Translations under genes and position numbers: made by a program
Source: an uncultured Tessaracoccus sp.
Lineage (GTDB): Bacteria; Actinomycetota; Actinomycetes; Propionibacteriales; Propionibacteriaceae
NCBI RefSeq assembly: GCF_947255005.1
Contig: NZ_CAMYFI010000010.1
Location: 1-62,498, forward strand
Length of the DNA stretch: 62,498 bases
Reading direction: 5' to 3'
Notes under the pieces: model-generated
Told to the model about the DNA's origin: nothing
The model's input: the letters and a program-made list of their open reading frames with translations, nothing else
Databases searched by the model: none
Shown here: one piece after another, positions 42,559 to 51,273 of the stretch
Numbering within the stretch: position 1 is the stretch's first letter
How the letters are laid out: the number at the start of each line of letters is the position of its first letter

Positions 42559-42564
42559 TAGACT
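42559..42564 (+). promoter_or_regulatory. -10 box, leaderless promoter of rarA
   Basis: TAGACT, 8 bases before GTG 42573. It lies back to back with the LLM promoter in a 52-base intergenic space. Confidence 0.5.
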
Positions 42565-42572
42565 GCAGTGTT

Positions 42573-43964
42573 GTGAGTTACGACCTCGATCTGTTTGGCG
42601 CGCCCGAATCCGATGCTCCCGTCGGATCGCTCGGCGACGCGCTCGAAGAGGGGGCGCCGCTCGCCGTCCGGATGCGTCCGCGCAACCTCGACGAGATCGT
42701 CGGGCAGCAGCATCTCCTGACCCCTGGCTCACCGCTTCGGCGGCTCGTAGAGGGCCAGCCCATGAGCGTGTTTCTGTGGGGGCCGCCAGGGGTAGGGAAG
42801 ACGACGCTCGCGTCCATCGTCTCCAGGGAATCTGGAGCACGATTCGTCGAGGTCTCCGCCGTATCCGCCGGCGTGAAAGAGATCCGAGCGCAGCTGGACG
42901 CCGCCCGCCGCGCCCTCCGCCAGGGAACGTCGACAGTGTTGTTCATTGACGAAGTACACCGCTTCTCCAAAACCCAGCAGGACGCGCTCCTGCCCGCCGT
43001 CGAGAATCGGCTCGTCACCCTGATTGCTGCCACCACCGAGAACCCCTCCTTCTCGGTGATCTCCCCGCTGCTGTCGCGATCGCTTCTGCTTCGCCTCAAA
43101 CCTCTCGAGGACGCGGACATCGCCGCGCTCATCGACCGTGCAGTGGACGACGAACGCGGATTGCACGGCGCCATCGAGCTGGCGGACGAGACCCGCAGTG
43201 AGCTACTTCGCATGTCCGGGGGAGACGCGCGTCGGGCACTCACCTATCTGGAGGAGGCGGCAGCGTCAGCCACCGCCCTCGGGGAACGCGTCGTCACGCC
43301 GGTCATTCTCACCAGCGCCGTCGACCGCGCGACCCTGCGCTACGACCGTGACGGCGACCAGCACTACGACGTGATCTCGGCATTCATCAAGTCCATTCGC
43401 GGCTCCGACGTCGATGCTGCCTTGCATTACCTCGCCCGCATGCTGGAGGCGGGGGAGGACCCTCGCTTCATCGCCAGACGTCTGGTGATTTCCGCGTCCG
43501 AGGACGTGGGGCTCGCCGCCACGAACGTCTTGCCCACGTGCGTGGCAGCTGCGCAGGCCGTTCAGCTCATCGGGATGCCGGAAGCTCGCATCACCTTGGC
43601 GCACGCGACGGTGGTGGCGGCCACGGCTCCGAAGTCCAACGCCGCCTACCTTGCGATTGGCAAGGCTCTCTCCGATGTGCAGGCAGGCAAGGGCAACTCC
43701 GTGCCCCTCCACCTTCGCGACGGATCTGCCAAGGCCAGCAAGGAAGCAGGCTTCGGCCAGGGCTACCTGTACGCCCACGACTACCCGCACCACATCGTCG
43801 CACAGCAGTATCTCCCCGACGACCTGGACGGCACGCGATACTACGAACCCACCCACAACGGAGCCGAGCAACTGATTGCTGAACGCCTTCACTCGCTCCG
43901 CAGTGTGCTCTCGGATAGAGTTGCGCCGTCGAAACACGGAGGAGGAGACGATGAGCGTCGCTGA
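42573..43964 (+). CDS. rarA: replication-associated recombination protein A
   Basis: RarA/MgsA (463 aa) is an AAA+ ATPase of the clamp-loader clade that acts at stalled forks. Visible: MRPRNLDEIVGQQHLL, Walker A GPPGVGKTT (Lys76), Walker B FIDEVHRFSK, sensor 1 AATTENPSF, the arginine finger in SPLLSRS, sensor 2 GDARRALTYLE, and the MgsA-type C-terminal region with YAHDYPHH. The GTG start lacks a Shine-Dalgarno. Its end overlaps the DUF948 gene by 14 bases. Confidence 0.95.
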   Translation: MSYDLDLFGAPESDAPVGSLGDALEEGAPLAVRMRPRNLDEIVGQQHLLTPGSPLRRLVEGQPMSVFLWGPPGVGKTTLASIVSRESGARFVEVSAVSAGVKEIRAQLDAARRALRQGTSTVLFIDEVHRFSKTQQDALLPAVENRLVTLIAATTENPSFSVISPLLSRSLLLRLKPLEDADIAALIDRAVDDERGLHGAIELADETRSELLRMSGGDARRALTYLEEAAASATALGERVVTPVILTSAVDRATLRYDRDGDQHYDVISAFIKSIRGSDVDAALHYLARMLEAGEDPRFIARRLVISASEDVGLAATNVLPTCVAAAQAVQLIGMPEARITLAHATVVAATAPKSNAAYLAIGKALSDVQAGKGNSVPLHLRDGSAKASKEAGFGQGYLYAHDYPHHIVAQQYLPDDLDGTRYYEPTHNGAEQLIAERLHSLRSVLSDRVAPSKHGGGDDERR

Positions 43965-44322
43965 ATTGGCAGCCATCTTGGCAGCCGTTGCGTTGTGTGT
44001 CCTCGTCGCTCTCGCCGCACGCCCTTTACTCAAACTGAGTGCGGCCATTGACGACGTGACTGAGTCCGTACGCAACGCGAGCGAATCGATCGTGCCCGCC
44101 ATGGAACGCCTCGCAGATGCTGCTGCGAAGGCGGACGCGAACCTCGACAAGCTCTCGGATGTCACCGACGATGCGGGCCGCGTCGCGTCCCACGCCGCCG
44201 AAGTGAGCGAGGACGCCGCTCAGTTTTCGAATCTCGTCGGTGCTGTGTTCCAAAAGCCGCTCATCAAGACCGCATCGTTCACGTATGCAGCACGCAAAGC
44301 GATCGGAGGCGGCCGCAAATGA
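43951..44322 (+). CDS. DUF948 domain-containing protein
   Basis: A 123-residue protein with one N-terminal TM helix (LAAILAAVALCVLVALAA) and a long helical, heptad-like region (LSAAIDDVTESVRNASESI and ADANLDKLSDVTDDAG) typical of DUF948. It is probably a membrane-anchored coiled coil; its role is unknown. ATG 43951 follows GGAGGAG by a few bases. It sits inside the rarA-alaS interval, as in other actinobacteria, and overlaps the next gene. Confidence 0.82.
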   Translation: MSVAELAAILAAVALCVLVALAARPLLKLSAAIDDVTESVRNASESIVPAMERLADAAAKADANLDKLSDVTDDAGRVASHAAEVSEDAAQFSNLVGAVFQKPLIKTASFTYAARKAIGGGRK

Positions 44323-44546
44323 GAAACACATTCTGGTTCACCGTCGGCGCCGCCACGGCCAGCTACGTGATCTTCCGCGGCAAGAAGCTCTACCGCGAGT
44401 ACCTTCCCGAGTCGCTGCGCAGACAGATTGAAGCCAAGAGCGACGACGCCGCCATCGACCTAGGGCGGTTCTCCGCCAACTTTGAAGCAGCACGCGCTGA
44501 GCGCGAGGCCGAAATCCGTCGCGAACTCAACATCCCGCAGGAATGA
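44319..44546 (+). CDS. small protein between DUF948 and alaS (DUF6167-like)
   Basis: A 75-residue protein: a short N-terminal hydrophobic segment (FWFTVGAATASYVIF) followed by basic GKKLYREYLP and a charged helix (NFEAARAEREAEIRRELN). Size and position match the small actinobacterial proteins encoded just before alaS, possibly DUF6167. Function unknown. It is coupled to DUF948 by a four-base overlap. Confidence 0.7.
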   Translation: MRNTFWFTVGAATASYVIFRGKKLYREYLPESLRRQIEAKSDDAAIDLGRFSANFEAARAEREAEIRRELNIPQE

Positions 44547-44551
44547 ATCCA

Positions 44552-47203
44552 ATGCAGACCCATGACATCCTCCAGCGCTTCATCCACCACTTCGAGGCCC
44601 ACGAGCACGAGGTGGTGCCGAGCGCATCGCTGCTGTACAACGACCCGACACTGCTGTTCGTGAACGCCGGCATGGTGCCGTTCAAACCCTATTTCTTGGG
44701 CGACGAGCCGGCACCATTTCGCCGGGCCGTCTCAGCGCAAAAGTGTGTGAGAACGCTCGACATTGATGAGGTTGGCAAGACCACCCGTCACGGCACCTTC
44801 TTCCAGATGCTCGGCAACTTCTCGTTCGGCGACTACTTCAAAGAAGGCGCCATCTCGATGGCGTGGGAACTCGTCACTAAACCAGAATCCGACGGGGGCT
44901 TGGGCTTCGACGGCGACAAGATCTGGGTGACCGCGCTCCACGGCGACGACGAAACCATCAGCATGTGGCGCGCTGTCGGGGTGCCGAGCGAACACATTCA
45001 GCAACGCGGACTCAAAGACAACTACTGGCACATGGGAGTTCCCGGACCCGGCGGGCCATGCTCCGAAATCTACGTCGATCGCGGCCCGGAGTTCGGGCCC
45101 GATGGTGGCCCCGAGGCCGACGAAGACCGCTTCCTGGAGATCTGGAACCTGGTGTTCCAGCAGGAAGAACTCTCCGCGGTTCGCGCGAAGGATGACTTCG
45201 ACGTTGCTTGCGCTTTGCCGAGCAAGAACATTGATACCGGCGCCGGGCTCGAACGCATCGCCTTCCTCAAGCAGGGCAAGGCGAATATGTACGAGATCGA
45301 CCAGGTGTTCCCCGTTATCCAGAAGGCCTCCGAGCTCTCCGGCAAGCGCTACGGCGTGAACGCTGCCGACGACGTCTGGTTCCGCGTGGTGGCCGACCAC
45401 GTCCGCAGCTCATTGATGCTGATGACCGACGGCGTTACCCCCGGAAATGAGGCCCGGGGCTTCGTGCTGCGCCGACTACTTCGTCGTGTTATCCGAGCGA
45501 TGCGCTTACTGGGCGTCCAGGACCCGGTGCTGGGCGAACTCATGCCCGTCTCAAAGGCGCTCATGGAACCCTCCTACCCGGAGATCACTGAGGCTTGGGA
45601 TCGCGTCTCGCAAGCTGCTTCGGCAGAAGAGGAGAGCTTTCGGCGCACGCTCCAAGCAGGCACGGTACTTTTCGACGGCGTCGCAGCCGAGCTCAAGCAA
45701 TCCAAGGCGACGGCGGTGCCCGGCGACACAGCCTTCAAGCTGCACGACACCTACGGGTTTCCGATTGATCTGACGATGGAGATGGCCGCCGAGCAGGGGC
45801 TCAGCGTCGACCGCACGGCCTTCGAAGCGCTCATGAAGGAGCAGAAGGAACGGGCCCGCGCCGACGCGAAGGCGAAGAAGGGCGGGCTCGCGAATCATGA
45901 GGCGTACCGCGCGTTCCGTGAACAAGGAGAGACCCCCTTCACCGGGTACGACGAGCTTGGGCTCGCAACGACGGTGCGTGGCCTCATCGTCGATGGTCAC
46001 GCCGCTAACCGCGCTATCACTGGTGCGCAGGTAGAGATCATCCTCGATGAGACGCCGTTCTACGCCGAGGCTGGCGGCCAGGATGCCGACCACGGGGTCA
46101 TCGTCGGCCACGGGTTCACCGCAGACGTGCTGGACGTGCAGCGCCCAGTGCCGGGGCTCGTCGTGCACCGGGTACAGCTTTCGGGTGAGCTCGGAGTAGG
46201 AACGGCAGTCGAGGCGCAAGTCGACCCGGCGCTTCGCCACCAGGCCTCGCAGGCACACACCGCGACGCACATCGTGCATGCGGCACTACGCGAACTGCTC
46301 GGATCGGGGGCGACGCAGGCCGGCTCCTACAACAAGCCTGGCTATCTTCGATTCGACTACTCGGCCCCGCAAGCGATGAGCGAGGAGCTGCGTCGCGAGG
46401 TAGAGGAGCGCTCCAACCAGGCCATCCTTGATGGGTTTGACGTCACGAGCCAGCAGCTCAAGCTCGAGGACGCGAAAGCCCTCGGTGCGATGGCCATGTT
46501 TGGCGAGAAGTACCCACCCGTCGTGCGCATGGTGGAGTTGGCGGGCCCCTGGTCGCGTGAACTGTGTGGAGGCACTCACGTTGCCAATACCGCGCAAATC
46601 GGCGTGCTCAACCTCGTCTCCGAACAGTCGGTAGGTTCTGGCGTTCGGCGCGTCGAGGCCCTCGTCGCAGGTGATGCGTTTCGGCAATTCGCTGCCGAGC
46701 GCGCACTTGTGCGTGAACTCACCGACACGTTGCGGGTTGCGCCTGAGCAGCTCGGAGAGCGCGTTGGCAAACTCGTGCAGCAACTGAAGGAAGCAGAGAA
46801 GCAGATCGCTCAGCTCCACTCTGAGAAACTGCTGGCCAGCGCCGAGGCGATGCTCGCTCAAGTGGAGCGCGTTGGTTCGGTCAACCTGCTCGCGCTGAAG
46901 GTTGAGGGGGTCAGCGGCGGAGATCTGCGCACCTTGGCGTCGGATCTTCGGGAGCGTCTGGACACCGCGACAGCGGGTGTTGTCGCGCTGGTTGGCGGTG
47001 CAGACAAGCCCGCCGCCATTGTCGCGACGAATGAGGCTGCCCGCGAGCAGGGGCTCAAGGCAGGCGCCCTTATCCGCGAGATGTGTACGACGCTCGGCGG
47101 CAAGGGCGGTGGCAGAGACGACCTTGCGCAAGGTGGCGGCTCGGATTGGGCACAAGCCGAAGCCGCACTGGCTGCCGTGCGAGCCAAGGTTGCTGATGCC
47201 TGA
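44552..47203 (+). CDS. alaS: alanyl-tRNA synthetase
   Basis: AlaS (883 aa) has the class II aminoacylation domain (VPSASLLYNDPTLLFVNAGMVPFKPYFLG; TTRHGTFFQMLGNFSFGDYFKE), a middle helical domain, the editing domain with the zinc motif HTATHIVHAALRELLG and the CGGTHVANT site, and a C-terminal coiled-coil and C-Ala domain ending with GKGGGRDDLAQGGG. ATG 44552 fits the family start and lies 9 bases after AGGA; ATG 44543 is too close to that site. The stop overlaps ruvX. Confidence 0.95.
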   Translation: MQTHDILQRFIHHFEAHEHEVVPSASLLYNDPTLLFVNAGMVPFKPYFLGDEPAPFRRAVSAQKCVRTLDIDEVGKTTRHGTFFQMLGNFSFGDYFKEGAISMAWELVTKPESDGGLGFDGDKIWVTALHGDDETISMWRAVGVPSEHIQQRGLKDNYWHMGVPGPGGPCSEIYVDRGPEFGPDGGPEADEDRFLEIWNLVFQQEELSAVRAKDDFDVACALPSKNIDTGAGLERIAFLKQGKANMYEIDQVFPVIQKASELSGKRYGVNAADDVWFRVVADHVRSSLMLMTDGVTPGNEARGFVLRRLLRRVIRAMRLLGVQDPVLGELMPVSKALMEPSYPEITEAWDRVSQAASAEEESFRRTLQAGTVLFDGVAAELKQSKATAVPGDTAFKLHDTYGFPIDLTMEMAAEQGLSVDRTAFEALMKEQKERARADAKAKKGGLANHEAYRAFREQGETPFTGYDELGLATTVRGLIVDGHAANRAITGAQVEIILDETPFYAEAGGQDADHGVIVGHGFTADVLDVQRPVPGLVVHRVQLSGELGVGTAVEAQVDPALRHQASQAHTATHIVHAALRELLGSGATQAGSYNKPGYLRFDYSAPQAMSEELRREVEERSNQAILDGFDVTSQQLKLEDAKALGAMAMFGEKYPPVVRMVELAGPWSRELCGGTHVANTAQIGVLNLVSEQSVGSGVRRVEALVAGDAFRQFAAERALVRELTDTLRVAPEQLGERVGKLVQQLKEAEKQIAQLHSEKLLASAEAMLAQVERVGSVNLLALKVEGVSGGDLRTLASDLRERLDTATAGVVALVGGADKPAAIVATNEAAREQGLKAGALIREMCTTLGGKGGGRDDLAQGGGSDWAQAEAALAAVRAKVADA

Positions 47204-47660
47204 TTCTCCGCGCCTGGGCATCGACTGGGGTAAGGCTCGCATCGGAGTTGCTGCTTGCGGGCGTCACACGTCGGTGTGTCATCCTGTGGCGACAGTGCGA
47301 GCTGGCCGTGACGAGCTCGATCATTTGGCTGCCTTTGTCGAGGAGTACGAGCCGGAGATCATCTACGTGGGTTACCCGCTCGACCTTAGGGGCAAGCTGG
47401 GCCCGGCTGCCAAGTTTGTGGCGCAGAAAGCCGCCGCGTTGGCGCAACGCGTTGCCCCAATTGAGGTTCGGCTGATCGATGAGCGGATGAGCACGGCTTC
47501 GGCCTCGCGTACTCTTGGGAGTGTCGGGCGAGACACCAGATCTCAGCGTGGCATCATCGATCAAGCTGCGGCTGTGGAGATTTTGCAGACTGCGGTCGAC
47601 GTTGAGCAGCGCCTGTCTCAACCGGCTGGTGAGCTACTGCACGGAAACGAGGACGAATGA
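47196..47660 (+). CDS. ruvX: putative pre-16S rRNA nuclease / Holliday junction resolvase-like YqgF
   Basis: The 154-residue RNase H-fold protein has the YqgF motifs: LGIDWGKARIGVA with the first catalytic aspartate, YVGYPLDL, IDERMSTASA with the glutamate, and IDQAAAVEIL with the last aspartate. Family members trim 16S rRNA 5' ends and may act on recombination intermediates. It overlaps alaS and mltG, the standard alaS-ruvX-mltG-aroE order. Confidence 0.93.
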   Translation: MPDSPRLGIDWGKARIGVAACGRHTSVCHPVATVRAGRDELDHLAAFVEEYEPEIIYVGYPLDLRGKLGPAAKFVAQKAAALAQRVAPIEVRLIDERMSTASASRTLGSVGRDTRSQRGIIDQAAAVEILQTAVDVEQRLSQPAGELLHGNEDE

Positions 47661-48775
47661 GCGAGAAGAAACCTGTGGACTGGCGCGATGTGGCCTACTA
47701 CGGCCGAGGCGCCTTCGCAGTCCTGCTCGCCCTCACAGTGCTCATCGGTGGGGGCTGGTTCGCGTACTCCAAAGCCCACGACTTCTACGTTGCCGCCACT
47801 ACCCCCGATGACGACTTCGTCGGGAATGGAACCGAAGATATCGAGGTGGTTATTCCTCGCGGTGCGGGTATTACCGAGATTGGCGACATCCTCTACGAAG
47901 CGGGCGTTGTGAAATCGGTGCGAAAGTTCCGCGGCGAGGCGCTGAGTTCCGGTTCGGTTGACCGACTCCAAGCTGGTCGATACAAACTCCGCAAGGAACT
48001 CCCCGCAGAAACAGCACTCACCATGTTGCTCGACCCGAGCAACATCAAACGAATCTGGATCACGTTCCCCGAAGGCACCACCACCAAGGAACAGCAGGCG
48101 CGCATCAGCAAGGAGCTCGGGCTTTCTCAGGAGCAGATCGACACCGCTGCCAGCCGAGTCGGCGAGTTGGGGCTACCCAAATGGGCTCACACCAAGGGCA
48201 CGCTTGAGGGCTTCTTGTTCCCGGCTCGTTACGACGTGGCAGAGCCCATCGATGCATTCGCGATCATGAAGAAGCAAGTCGCCCAATTTAACACGGTCGC
48301 GACCCGCATCGACCTTGCCGACCGAGCGAAGTCCATTGGCAAATCTCCGCTTGAGGTTCTCACCGTCGCGTCCATAATTGAGGGCGAGTCGCACGATCCC
48401 GATTACCAACCGCTCATCGCCGCCGTCATCTATAACCGTCTTGAGAAGGACATGAGGCTGGAGATGGACTCGACGGTGCACTATGCGGTGGGTAAGTCCG
48501 GCGCGGTCACCACCACTGCCGCCGAGCGTGCCAGCGAGTCGCCTTACAACACGTACCGCCACAAAGGTCTTCCGCCCGGCCCCATCAACAACCCCGGCGA
48601 GACCGCCATCAAAGCGGCCCTCAGCCCTGCCGACACCGAAGCACTGTTCTTCGTCACTGTCGATCTCGACACGGGGGAGACGTTGTTCGCCAATACGCTC
48701 GAAGAACACAACGCCAACGTGAAGAAGTTCCAGGAGTACTGCCAGGCGAACAAGGGCAAGTGCTCGGGCAAATGA
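47657..48775 (+). CDS. mltG: endolytic murein transglycosylase
   Basis: MltG (372 aa) cuts nascent glycan strands at the membrane. One N-terminal TM helix (FAVLLALTVLIGGGWFAY, about residues 18-37), a LysM-like domain (VVIPRGAGITEIGDIL), then the YceG domain: ASIIEGESHDPDYQPLIAAVIYNRL, split by the catalytic glutamate of IIE, MRLEMDSTVHYAV, and YNTYRHKGLPPGPINNPG. It overlaps ruvX and aroE. Confidence 0.93.
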   Translation: MSEKKPVDWRDVAYYGRGAFAVLLALTVLIGGGWFAYSKAHDFYVAATTPDDDFVGNGTEDIEVVIPRGAGITEIGDILYEAGVVKSVRKFRGEALSSGSVDRLQAGRYKLRKELPAETALTMLLDPSNIKRIWITFPEGTTTKEQQARISKELGLSQEQIDTAASRVGELGLPKWAHTKGTLEGFLFPARYDVAEPIDAFAIMKKQVAQFNTVATRIDLADRAKSIGKSPLEVLTVASIIEGESHDPDYQPLIAAVIYNRLEKDMRLEMDSTVHYAVGKSGAVTTTAAERASESPYNTYRHKGLPPGPINNPGETAIKAALSPADTEALFFVTVDLDTGETLFANTLEEHNANVKKFQEYCQANKGKCSGK

Positions 48776-49584
48776 TGCGTTGCGCCGTCATCGGTGACCC
48801 TGCGTCGCACTCACTCTCGCCGGCTATCCACACCGCAGGCTACTCCACGTGCGGGTTGGATTGGCAGTACGACGCCATCGACGTCACTCCCGGCGATCTT
48901 CCAGGGTTCGTGCAGCGCTGCAGGGAAGATTCAAGCTGGGCTGGGCTCAGCGTCACGGCACCACACAAAGACGCCATCGTTGAGTATGGGGAACCCGACG
49001 AACCCACCCGCCTGCTGGGCTGCGGCAACACGTTAGTGTTCGGGGAGCAGCCTCTCGTTCGTAACACCGACGTACCTGGTTTTGCGCTTGCCCTCGAACG
49101 CTCAGGCACCCCCACACCCAGACGGGTGGCGATCGTCGGGAACGGTGCCACGGCGCGGTCGATCACGCTGGCGGTTGCTCAGCTGGGTGCCGAGGATGTC
49201 GTGATCTTGGCTCGCAATCCAAAGCGAGCAGAAGGCCTCTTCAGGTTTGCCGAAGCGCTCGGACTGATCGCCGAGGTGCGGCTGCTCTCCGATGCGCTGG
49301 AGCCGGTGGACTTACTCGCGAGCACAGTTCCCACGCTCGCGACCGAGCCCTACGCCCGGCGCTGGGCAACATGCGCGACGACGGTCTTCGACGTGGTCTA
49401 CGACCCGTGGCCCACACCCCTTGGGGCCGCGGCGAGCGCGCTCCACCGTCGGGCACTGTCTGGCCTGGACCTGCTCGCAGGTCAGGCAGTGGATCAGTTC
49501 TTCTGGCTGACGGGGCAACGAATCACATTCGAAGCCTGTCTCTCGGCTGCCGAGCGGGAACTTCGCCGTCGGGAGACTCTCTGA
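48772..49584 (+). CDS. aroE: shikimate dehydrogenase
   Basis: AroE (270 aa) reduces 3-dehydroshikimate with NADPH. Visible: AVIGDPASHSLSPAIH for shikimate binding, LSVTAPHKDAI with the catalytic lysine, GCGNTLV, RNTDVPGFALAL with the aspartate, and the nucleotide loop VAIVGNGATARS. Catalytic-site motifs are intact but the cofactor loop differs from the usual GAGGAAR. It overlaps mltG by ATGATG; ATG 48775 is an equally possible start. Confidence 0.92.
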   Translation: MMRCAVIGDPASHSLSPAIHTAGYSTCGLDWQYDAIDVTPGDLPGFVQRCREDSSWAGLSVTAPHKDAIVEYGEPDEPTRLLGCGNTLVFGEQPLVRNTDVPGFALALERSGTPTPRRVAIVGNGATARSITLAVAQLGAEDVVILARNPKRAEGLFRFAEALGLIAEVRLLSDALEPVDLLASTVPTLATEPYARRWATCATTVFDVVYDPWPTPLGAAASALHRRALSGLDLLAGQAVDQFFWLTGQRITFEACLSAAERELRRRETL

Positions 49585-49597
49585 AAGAATGATCCGC

Positions 49598-50782
49598 ATG
49601 CTTCGTTACCTCACGGCCGGTGAATCGCACGGCCAGTCGCTGATCGCCACGATGGAGGGCATTCCCGCTCACGTTCGTGTGGGGGAGAAGGAGATCGCGC
49701 ACAACCTCGCCCGGCGGCGACTCGGTGCAGGCCGAGGAGCCCGCATGCAGTTCGAAGCCGATGCGCTGCGCCTGCTGGCTGGGTTCCGCCATGGCGAGAC
49801 CCTCGGATCGCCGATTGCTATTGAGGTCCAGAACACGGAATGGCCGAAGTGGGAACGAGTCATGGCCCCTGGCGAGGTAGATGCCGACGAGCTCGCGTCG
49901 CTCGCTCGTAACGCGAAACTCACCCGTCCGCGTCCTGGTCACGCCGATTTGGTGGGTATGCAGAAGTACGCCTTTGATGAGGCACGCCCCATCTTGGAGC
50001 GGGCATCTGCGCGTGAAACGGCTGCGCGCGTTGCGCTCGGCACCGTCGCTATGGCGTTTCTCGACCAGGCCTTGGGCATCAAGGTGCTGAGCCATGTTGT
50101 CGAGCTCGGGCCCGTGCGCTCCCAGAAGGCAGAGCGGCCGACGTGGGACGATCTGGAAGCGATCGACGCCAACCCCGTGCGGTGCTTTGATGCCGCCGCA
50201 TCAGTGGAGATGCAGGCGGAGGTTGAGGCCTGCCACAAGGAGGGCGACACGCTCGGCGGCGTTGTTGAGGTGATCGCCGAGGGCGTGCCTGCCGGCCTTG
50301 GGTCGCACATCCAGGGTGATCGCCGGATCGACGCGCGCCTCGCGGGCGCGCTCATGGGCATCCAGGCCATCAAGGGCGTCGAGGTGGGCGACGGGTTCGA
50401 GCTCGCCCGTACCCGCGGCTCCAAGGCCCACGACGAAATCCTGCCAGGGATTCGTCGCGCCACCGATCACGCGGGGGGCACGGAGGGTGGCATGTCCACG
50501 GGCGAGTTGTTGCGCGTGCGAGCCGCGATGAAACCCATCGCGACGGTGCCCCGCGCGCTTCGAACGGTCGACGTCGCAACCGGCGCCGCCGAGTCCGCTC
50601 ACCATCAGCGCAGCGACGTGTGCGCTGTGCCGGCGGCGGGCGTCGTCGCGGAAGCGATGGTTGCGCTGGTGTTGGCCGAGTGCGTGATTGAAAAGTTCGG
50701 CGGCGACTCCGTCGCGGAGACGCGCCGTAACGCTGCCGCTTACCTTGAGGACATCCGCGAACGGGGGCTAGGGCTGGCATGA
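49598..50782 (+). CDS. aroC: chorismate synthase
   Basis: AroC (394 aa) forms chorismate from EPSP using reduced FMN. Visible: LRYLTAGESHGQSL, RRRLGAGRGARMQFEADA, the HADLVGMQKY segment, RASARETAARVALG, GSHIQGDRRIDARLAGALM and GGMSTGELLRVRAAMKP. ATG 49598 fits the family start; an in-frame ATG lies 9 bases upstream. It overlaps aroK. Confidence 0.95.
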   Translation: MLRYLTAGESHGQSLIATMEGIPAHVRVGEKEIAHNLARRRLGAGRGARMQFEADALRLLAGFRHGETLGSPIAIEVQNTEWPKWERVMAPGEVDADELASLARNAKLTRPRPGHADLVGMQKYAFDEARPILERASARETAARVALGTVAMAFLDQALGIKVLSHVVELGPVRSQKAERPTWDDLEAIDANPVRCFDAAASVEMQAEVEACHKEGDTLGGVVEVIAEGVPAGLGSHIQGDRRIDARLAGALMGIQAIKGVEVGDGFELARTRGSKAHDEILPGIRRATDHAGGTEGGMSTGELLRVRAAMKPIATVPRALRTVDVATGAAESAHHQRSDVCAVPAAGVVAEAMVALVLAECVIEKFGGDSVAETRRNAAAYLEDIRERGLGLA

Positions 50783-51273
50783 GCATGGTGTTCATCGGCG
50801 CGCCGGGTGCCGGGAAAAGCTCCGCCGGGAAACGCGTCGCCCGAAAACTTGGCCTCACGTTCGTCGATGTCGATGCTCGTATCGAAGAAGTGCTGGGAAA
50901 ACCCATCAGCGAGATCTTCGCCGACGAAGGGGAGGCCTACTTCCGCCAAGCTGAAGAGGAAGCTACCCTCGAGTTGCTGGATACCGCGGACGTGGTCTCG
51001 CTTGGTGGGGGTGCCGTGATGAACGAACGCATCCGGGAAGCGCTGCAAGGCCACGAGGTGATCTGGCTGAAGGTTTCTGCGGGCCAGGCCGCGCGCCGCG
51101 TCGGCATGAATACCGTCCGCCCACTCCTGCTGGGCAACACGCGGGCGACGCTCATCAAACTGCTCGCTGAGCGCACGCCATTGTACGAGGCCTGCGCCAC
51201 ACGAACGATTGAAACCGACGGGCGGGGTACAGCCGAGGTTGCCGACCAGATCGTGGCGGAGCATCAGCAGTGA
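50779..51273 (+). CDS. aroK: shikimate kinase
   Basis: AroK (164 aa) phosphorylates shikimate. Walker A GAPGAGKSS (Lys13), the shikimate-binding FVDVDARIEEVLG and ISEIFADEGEAYFRQAEEE, GGGAV, and the lid RPLLLGN are present. It overlaps both aroC and aroB. Confidence 0.95.
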   Translation: MSMVFIGAPGAGKSSAGKRVARKLGLTFVDVDARIEEVLGKPISEIFADEGEAYFRQAEEEATLELLDTADVVSLGGGAVMNERIREALQGHEVIWLKVSAGQAARRVGMNTVRPLLLGNTRATLIKLLAERTPLYEACATRTIETDGRGTAEVADQIVAEHQQ

